This document shows, piece by piece, positions 57,728 through 64,000 of a stretch of 64,000 nt of DNA. Source of the stretch: Macrotis lagotis (Eukaryota > Chordata > Mammalia > Peramelemorphia > Peramelidae). Below the pieces are notes generated by a model. That model was not told the DNA's origin. It searched no databases and saw only the letters and a list, made by a program, of their open reading frames with translations. The translations under genes were made by a program, and so were the position numbers. The DNA lies in NCBI RefSeq assembly GCF_037893015.1, contig NC_133658.1, positions 252,656,518 to 252,720,517 on the forward strand, read 5' to 3'. Each line of letters opens with the position of its first letter. The stretch's first letter is position 1.

Positions 57728-59399
57728 AAGTTTCGTGCAAAAGTCCTTCTTTTGCCTGTCAGGCATTATAAGACTTATTTCAAAGATGAGAAACACTAAA
57801 GAACTAACAACACTGAATGTTGAGTATTTTGCCTACGGTCATACAGACAAGTTTCTCTCTTGAACTCACTATCAGCACCCCAGTTTAGTGGTTGGGGCAA
57901 AGATCATACTGTCTTAGACAACAGAAGTCCCTGAAGATAGGTATTATGTGTGGTAGCAGGACCAAGAGGTGGCACATTTAGGGTACAACCATGGCTTTAG
58001 AACAACTGGCATCATTGGTAGCTCCCCTCGTTTGAAAAAATGATTTGTGCATGTAGGTGTGAAGAAGCCTAGAGTGACTGTCACACTGGGGAGGAAACCT
58101 ATCAGGTAAGGGGGAAGTGTGGACATCATACTCATGGGGATTAGGGAGGGGTATGTGCTAAGCTGTGGACTGGCCTTGGACCTGTTTCCCATGAAAACAA
58201 CAACAGATAACAGATATCCTACTTCCATAGTATTTGATATTAATCCCAGTTTCTTTGGCCTCCTGACCCTATTTCTATTGGTAATCAGCAGAATACTGTA
58301 GTTAGCATAGAGGTTGTTATACACATCTCTAAAATACTTCAGATTACAGTCATTTCCTTGACAGAAAACCAGAACAAACTACCACATAGCACCCCCCTCC
58401 CCCCCAGTAGTTTGGGTGGCTAAGGTGTGAGGGGTTTTGACTCCATATATCCCTACAGGTCACCATTCACAGTCTTCAGTCAAACCACAAAGTAGAAGCC
58501 CAGGGGACTCAGCCTCAGAAGTAGAATGCCAACAAATAACTCAGTGAAAAGTAGAAAACAAAATAAAACTGGATTTGTAGTTAGAAAACTTGAGTTCAAA
58601 TCTTGGCTATGTCAACAACTTACTACGTGGCCTTGAATAAATGTCTTGGTTTTCTTCTCCTCTATAAAAAAAAGTGGTTTTTGGACCAAGTGATTTCAAA
58701 GCTGAGCCTTAAATTCTAAGATTCTAAGACTGGTTACCTGGAAGCTCAAATAAATGTTAAATGCAATTTGTTTAGAAGAGGGAGTTGGGGGTTCAGGAAA
58801 ACCAATATCACTGGTTTGTTCAAATGTCTTCACAATATACCTGGCTACAGATAATAATGAAAAAAAATGTCTTTACAATAATTTTATATTTAAAATGGAA
58901 GCATATCAATAAATACTTTAAGATGTTCTCTTTGATATATATTACTTCATTTAATTTTTCACTACATCTCTACTAGTAGGGATCACTTCTATTTTATAGG
59001 TTAAAAGACTTTGCTCTCAGATATCAAATTTGGAGAAAGATTCAAATTCAGATCTCTAACTCTGGCTAACCCATCATACCATACTGTTTTAAAGTAAGAA
59101 AGTTGGAAATGATCTTTCATCTGATTCAATTCCATTTGACAAATATAAATTTTGCAACTGAGATAATCTAGTGGACTGCTTTACAGCAGGGAGCAAGGGT
59201 GACACCCCCAAGGCTACAAAGTGAACTAATGGCAGATCCTTCCCTGCCAGAGCGGGATACTCTTGAGGTAGAACATCTGTACAAATACCTAAGGTCTATT
59301 TAGAAACGTGGAATCCAGGGGCTGCATCAGAACCTGGAAACAGGAAGCAGTAGGGCTAGGGGACCAAAATCCAATTAATAAGTATTGATGGTGGGAAAG

Positions 59400-59545
59400 G
59401 GTCCAGCTCAGGTCTTTTCTTCATGAAGCCCTGGGCATAAAGGTTTCTTCTTCCTTTGAGTATTTGTGCTTTACCTCCTTAATTAGATTATGATCTATTT
59501 TGCTCTGTTTTTGTCTTTGTATCTCTAGTGCTGAGTACAACGGAT
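59400..59545 (+). mobile_element. L2 LINE 3' fragment
   Basis: TTAATTAGATTATGATC, then TTTTGTCTTTGTATCTCTAG and TGCTGAGTACAACGG. Confidence 0.45.
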
Positions 59546-59549
59546 AACC

Positions 59550-59705
59550 CATGTTGCTGTTTAGTCATGTGGGTCTGACTCTTCGTGACTTCTTGGCAAA
59601 TTTACTGAAGTGGTTTTCTCATTTCCTTTTCCAGTATGTCCCCAAGTTGAGAAAATGAGGCAAATAAGGATATAAAATGACTTGCTCAGGATCACATAGC
59701 TTCAC
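59550..59705 (-). mobile_element. second marsupial SINE type, reversed fragment
   Basis: GCTGTTTAGTCATGTGGGTC, GACTCTTCGTGACTTCTTGG, GTTTTCTCATTTCCTTTTCC. Confidence 0.7.
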
Positions 59706-59999
59706 TTCATTTTGTTTGTTTCCTTATCCATAAAATGGAGCTATTAAATAATAGTGGCAATCTCAATGGGTTGTGAGAATTAAATGAGTTACTCTATGTA
59801 AAGTGCCATGTAAAATTGTTGTTTTTGTTATTTATTAGTTATCTAATATCCAGTCTCTGAAATAAAAATTCTCTCCAGGATCCCTAGTAGGTGTCCCTTC
59901 AGTCTTCATTTGAACAGAGAATCTCATTTCTTCTTCTTTCCTCATCTTAGCTTAGCTACTCTGATGAAGATAATGAACCTGGTCACTTTCCAAAGGCCT

Positions 60000-60680
60000 C
60001 ATGATGAAAAAATGTTGTTCACTTCCACAGAGAGAACTGATAAACAGTTCTGAATGTAAACCAAAGTACAACTTTCTAAAAATTATTTTTCTTGGTTTCT
60101 TTTGAAATGTGGTTAATATGGAAATATATTTTACATAACTTCATATATATAATTGATATAAAACTGCTTGCTTTCTCAAGGAGGAAGATAATTTGGAACT
60201 TTTTAAAAGTCTTTTTTAAAAGTCTTAGCTAAAGAACTGGAAATCAAGAAGATGCACATAAATTGGAAAATAGCAGTGATTCAGAAAATCTGAAAAGACT
60301 AATGAGCTGATACAAAATGAAGTGAACAGAACCAGGAGAACAGTGTATGCAATAACATCAACACTGAGAGATGAAGAACTGTGAATGGCTTAGCAATGAT
60401 AACCCAAAGAACTTCTGATGAAGCATGCTATCTCCTTCAGAGAAAGAATTGATTCTATCTGAAAACAGAACAAAGAATGCTATTTTTCACTTTCTTTAAT
60501 TCTTTTTTTAAAGAGACTTCTTGTTCAAAATGAGTAATATGGAAATGTTTGCACATGTATTGGATTGCTTACTATCTCAGGGAAGAAAGGGAGGGAGGGA
60601 TTTGGAATTTAAATTTAATTTGGAATTCAAAACTTCAAAAAGTTTAAAAATTGTTTTAACATAGAAATGAGGAAAATATA
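60000..60680 (+). mobile_element. two adjoining L1 3' regions
   Basis: GAACTGATAAACAGTTCTGA ... TTAATATGGAAATATATTTT, then again GATACAAAATGAAGTGAACA ... GTAATATGGAAATG and a GGGAGGGAGGG tract. Two partial copies in the same orientation. Confidence 0.65.
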
Positions 60681-61099
60681 TTATTATTTTATCTTATGTG
60701 TTTGGACTGCCTACTTTCTAATCTTTCTAAACTATAGTATTTAAAAAACAATCAAAATGAATTAATGAAACAAAAACATTAACAAGTAAAATAATATAAA
60801 CAATGACATCTAAAATCTTTTCCCTGCTTCCTCTAAATCTAAAGTGGTTGTGAGTTGAGCTAGAGAATTTTAATCGAAAAGGCACTGAACTCAGAATCAA
60901 AATACTAATTCAAGTTCTAGCTGTGTGACCATGAACAAATTCTGCCATCTCTCCTTATATCATTATCATACCCATTTTAGAGTTCTCTCATCTGTAAAAT
61001 GGGGGTGGATAATAATATAAACACTACCTTCTTTCCAGGGCTTTTAAGGCTCCAAGGCAGCCTAAACTTAAAAGCAAATAGAAATTTGAGCTCTCCTAA

Positions 61100-61250
61100 C
61101 ACTCTCGTTCCTGCTTTCTATTTCTACTTTCCAAAAGCTTTACCTCCCCAGACTTTCCTTCAGAGTCCTTCTTTGAAATGTGGCTCTGACACCATTTCCT
61201 ACATGTGGTCTTTCCTGATCTCTTTAATGATCCTCTACTAAACTATTTTG
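61100..61250 (+). mobile_element. L2 LINE fragment
   Basis: AAATGTGGCTCTGACACCAT and TGTGGTCTTTCCTGATCTCT. Confidence 0.5.
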
Positions 61251-61254
61251 TATG

Positions 61255-61547
61255 ATAATAATAATTTTGTCCTTCATTCTTGAAGAGGGCCATGACAAGC
61301 ATCACAAGTGAACTGGATTTGAGTGAGGAGATGCTGTGCTAAGTCATCAGCCTCACTTTCTCCTCCAGAGCTATCTGAGTCCTGTGGCCAGATATGGATC
61401 AGGATGACTGGAGAGGACCCTGGAAGGGAGGCCATCATGGTTAAGTGATCTGCCCAAGGTCACAAAGCTACTAAGTGTCTGAAACTGCACTCGAACTCCC
61501 ATCCTCCTGACTCCAAAGTCAGTACTTCACTGTGCCATCTAGTTGTG
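61255..61547 (-). mobile_element. old compound SINE-like repeat
   Basis: CCTTCATTCTTGAAGAGGGC, CCTCACTTTCTCCTCCAGAG and GATCAGGATGACTGGAGA, then a reversed tRNA-SINE head (TGATCTGCCCAAGGTCAC to GTGCCATCTAGTTG). Recurrent in marsupials; family name not assigned. Confidence 0.5.
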
Positions 61548-62194
61548 GATTGATAAACCTTATACTTGTACACATTATATATATCCAGGTCTTCTCCATT
61601 AAGAACTTAAGTTCCTTTTGGGTATGGATTGTTTCATTCTTTGTAGTTGCACCCCAGTTGCTCTGACAAAAGGACACATTCAGCCCCGATGGGAAATAGG
61701 ATCACAGGATGACAGAATGAGAGAGTCTTCAAGGACAAAAGTGTCCGTGAAGGTATCTGTAAAGGGCTCCAAAACCAGAAGTCAGGAGGGACCCTAAGGC
61801 TGGCTATGAAAATTCCCTCTTTTTGTGAGCTAAAAGATAGCTAAAGGAGGAAGTTGGTCATTAGAAGTCACTGGAGACATTTTTTAAGGTTGGAGCAGAG
61901 TGTGGGTCAGATAGGGGGAAGAATCAATTGATAGTATTTAAAACTGAAAGTATTTAAAACCGAAAGATATATGGAATCATAGAACAAGTCCATAAATTGG
62001 GCCTTGGAGGGAAAAAGTGACCATGCTTAAATACCAGGAAATTCATTTAACCTTTATATCCCAGTTTTCTAATTTGCTGAATGGAACACTGGCACTAGCT
62101 TCCTCTATATCTCATAGAAAATACTAAAGATAGCTGTATTTCCTCTCCCCCATCTCCCCACAGGGGCCTGAAGAAGAGCTTGCTCACACTTAGA

Positions 62195-62420
62195 GAAACA
62201 TAAGGCCAAAGGTCAAGTGACAGCTCCAAAAATACTTACTGGCTATGTATTTGTGGTCAAGTCACTTAACCTCTATCTGCCTCAGTTATCCCATCTGTAA
62301 AATGGGTCCAATAATTGCATCTACCCTACAGGGTTGTTGTTGAAGATCAAATAGTATTTGTAAACTTTCTACAAACTTTAAAGTGCCAATGTAAAAACTA
62401 GCTACTATTATTATTCTCCA
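62195..62420 (+). mobile_element. MIR-like SINE, well preserved
   Basis: CTGCCTCAGTTATCCCATCTG, TGGGTCCAATAATTGCATCT and tail CTTTAAAGTGCCAATG. Confidence 0.75.
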
Positions 62421-62877
62421 TTTTGATCCAGAAATATCTCTTCCTGTAAATATATAAATACCCTACTTCAATCCACAGCATAACAAAAAGAAACAAGGAA
62501 AAGAAAAGAAAAGCCAGTTCCTTGGCTCAGGCTCCAAAATGCCCAGGGTCATCCCTTTAGTGGGGGGAAGGGAGGGTAGGCAGACAGACCTTCCTTTGTC
62601 CCCAGCTGGGGGCAGTAAACAGAATGCAGTCAATGCAGGCAGCCACCACCAAGGAGGTCTGGACAGCAGAGGTCCAGTGGCTCCCTTCAGATCTCTAAGG
62701 CCTGGCTTTCTGTGCTTTTCCTACCAGATGCTTTGCTGGTGGTAGGAGAGGGGTGGGGAATAGGACAGGTCAGAGGATGAAGAAATGAAAATATTGGCTC
62801 TCAACTTTGCCACTAACTCATGATGACTCTGATCAACCCATTTCTCCCCTGATAAACAACAGGATTGGCTTTAGCAG

Positions 62878-63112
62878 AGGGTGGAGAACCTTTTTCTGCC
62901 AAGGGACATTTAGATATTTATAACAACATTTATGGGCCATACAAAATTATTAACCACTACATCTGGTCAAACATTTAATTAATTCACACCTAAAAAGCTC
63001 CTAGATTTATTGAATTTTGAGTCTTGTCTGTGATTGCTATGGAAATGCCAGACCAAATGATTTTGCAGGCCTTATCCTTCCATTCCCTGCCCCTGGTTTA
63101 GGATCTCTTAAG
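62878..63112 (-). mobile_element. probable old hAT-type DNA transposon remnant
   Basis: Starts GAGGGTGGAGAACCTTTTTC and contains GGGCCATACAAAATTATTAA, resembling mammalian Charlie/MER-type remnants. Family uncertain. Confidence 0.4.
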
Positions 63113-63851
63113 AAGTCCTTCAAGTCTTAAATAGGTATTGTTCAGCTCTGTTCAGTGCCTCCTGCTCCAGGCACAGGATCTTAAGATTTGGAAGTGCACC
63201 TGGAGCTCTTAGTTGTCAGTTGACCAGTGAAGAAATAGCTACCCCCCCCAAGGAAGTAATTTGCTTAAAGTCATACACAATAATGACATATGATGGGAAC
63301 CCAGATCTTGGGATTCCCAGCCCTGGGTGCCACTGTTTCTAGCCTCTTCTCACTCATCCTCCAGCATGGATTAGTTGAAAAGGACCCTAGTCCAAAGGAG
63401 CCTCATATTAAAATAATGGGAAGATAGAGAGAGAGAGAAGTCTTTAATGGGTAGAGTTTGTTTTCTCCAAATTCCCAATAGGAAAGAACCAAACTATATA
63501 CACCTCTTTAGATTCCCTTATTCTGAGTCCCAGGAAAGGGGGGCAGGAAGAATCGAAGTCTGTGAGCTGCCAAACACATGGCAGAGACTGGAAGACACAG
63601 GGAGAATAAGGAAAGAAGGGAAGACTTCAGGGCTGAAGGAAGAAGAAAAAAATTACCTTGATGCCAGAGACAGAATTGTACATCATCACCCTCTTCTCAA
63701 TCCCATCCTGAATGTGATTGATTAATTTTACTAAAACAGTCCAATTATGCAAATGTAATGTTCAAAAATCTTTCAAGGCTCTCTATTCATTTAAAACAGT
63801 AAAAATGCCAATTTACATTTTAAAAACACTGTAAAATTTACAAAGTACATT

Positions 63852-64000
63852 GTTTTTTTTAGTTTTTTTGCAAGGCAATGGGGTTAAGTGGCTTGCCCAA
63901 GGCCACATGGCTAGGTAATTATTAAGTGTCTGAGGCCGGATTTGAACTCAGGTACTCCTGACTCCAAGGCCAGCGCTCTATCCACTACGCCACCGCCACC
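63852..64000 (-). mobile_element. SINE cut by the window end
   Basis: Near-consensus reverse copy from the T tail to CTACGCCACC; its head reaches or passes the last base. Confidence 0.9.

Larger units (their letters stand above)
52888..64000 (-). other. PEDS1 intron 2 (runs off the window)
   Basis: No exon matching the first 80 residues of PEDS1 was found. The contents are MIR, L2 and L1 remnants, four SINE copies and one GC-rich unique segment at about 54.56-55.06 kb. Confidence 0.75.

Noticed and set aside
53000-64000. PEDS1 exons 1 and 2
   Set aside because: Searched by eye on the minus strand for the known N-terminal protein sequence and not found; they most likely lie beyond base 64000.

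Overview
The window is nuclear DNA from a marsupial mammal. Two vertebrate genes can be read exon by exon, both on the minus strand: the 3' two-thirds of PEDS1 (TMEM189/Kua, about 49.2-52.9 kb) and the whole of UBE2V1 (UEV1, about 14.2-37.4 kb). The marsupial call rests on more than 25 copies of a tRNA-derived SINE of the WSINE1/opossum-SINE1 type, with head GGGGCAGCTAGGTGGCGCAG and tail CCTTGCAAAAACCTAAAAA, together with L1, L2, CR1/L3 and MIR-like CORE-SINE remnants. I cannot settle American opossum versus Australian marsupial by eye.

Layout from left to right. 1-9.3 kb is repeat-rich intergenic DNA on the 3' side of UBE2V1; in human the next gene on that side is SNAI1, which is not in the window. 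9.3-14.2 kb has no recognisable SINE, and its right-hand part is the UBE2V1 3'UTR. The UBE2V1 coding exons lie at 14202-14348, 16562-16687, 21498-21646 and 37369-37390 and add up to exactly 147 codons plus a stop. The promoter is a large CpG island at about 36.65-38.08 kb with paired CRE sites, YY1 motifs and a G-rich tandem repeat. 38.1-48 kb is the repeat-filled gap between the two genes. PEDS1 exons 3-6 follow (49197-49318, 50073-50285, 51822-51966, 52796-52887). Everything to the right of 52887 is PEDS1 intron; the exons for the first ~80 residues lie beyond the window.

PEDS1 makes the vinyl-ether bond of plasmalogens. UBE2V1 is the inactive E2 variant that works with UBE2N to build K63-linked ubiquitin chains. 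They are functionally unrelated but lie head-to-tail, and in human they make a read-through mRNA (Kua-UEV). The splice phases seen here would allow the same fusion: the PEDS1 exon 5 donor and the UBE2V1 exon 2 acceptor are both phase 1 at a glycine codon.

The most unusual structure is a 1.68-kb retrotransposon insertion at 29104-30780 in UBE2V1 intron 1. A 13-bp target-site duplication flanks it and it splits an older repeat. It begins inside an L1 ORF1 C-terminal domain, has no ORF2, and carries three antisense SINE-derived segments whose differences from consensus are strongly biased to A>G. I saw no RNA genes, CRISPR arrays or retrovirus-like elements.
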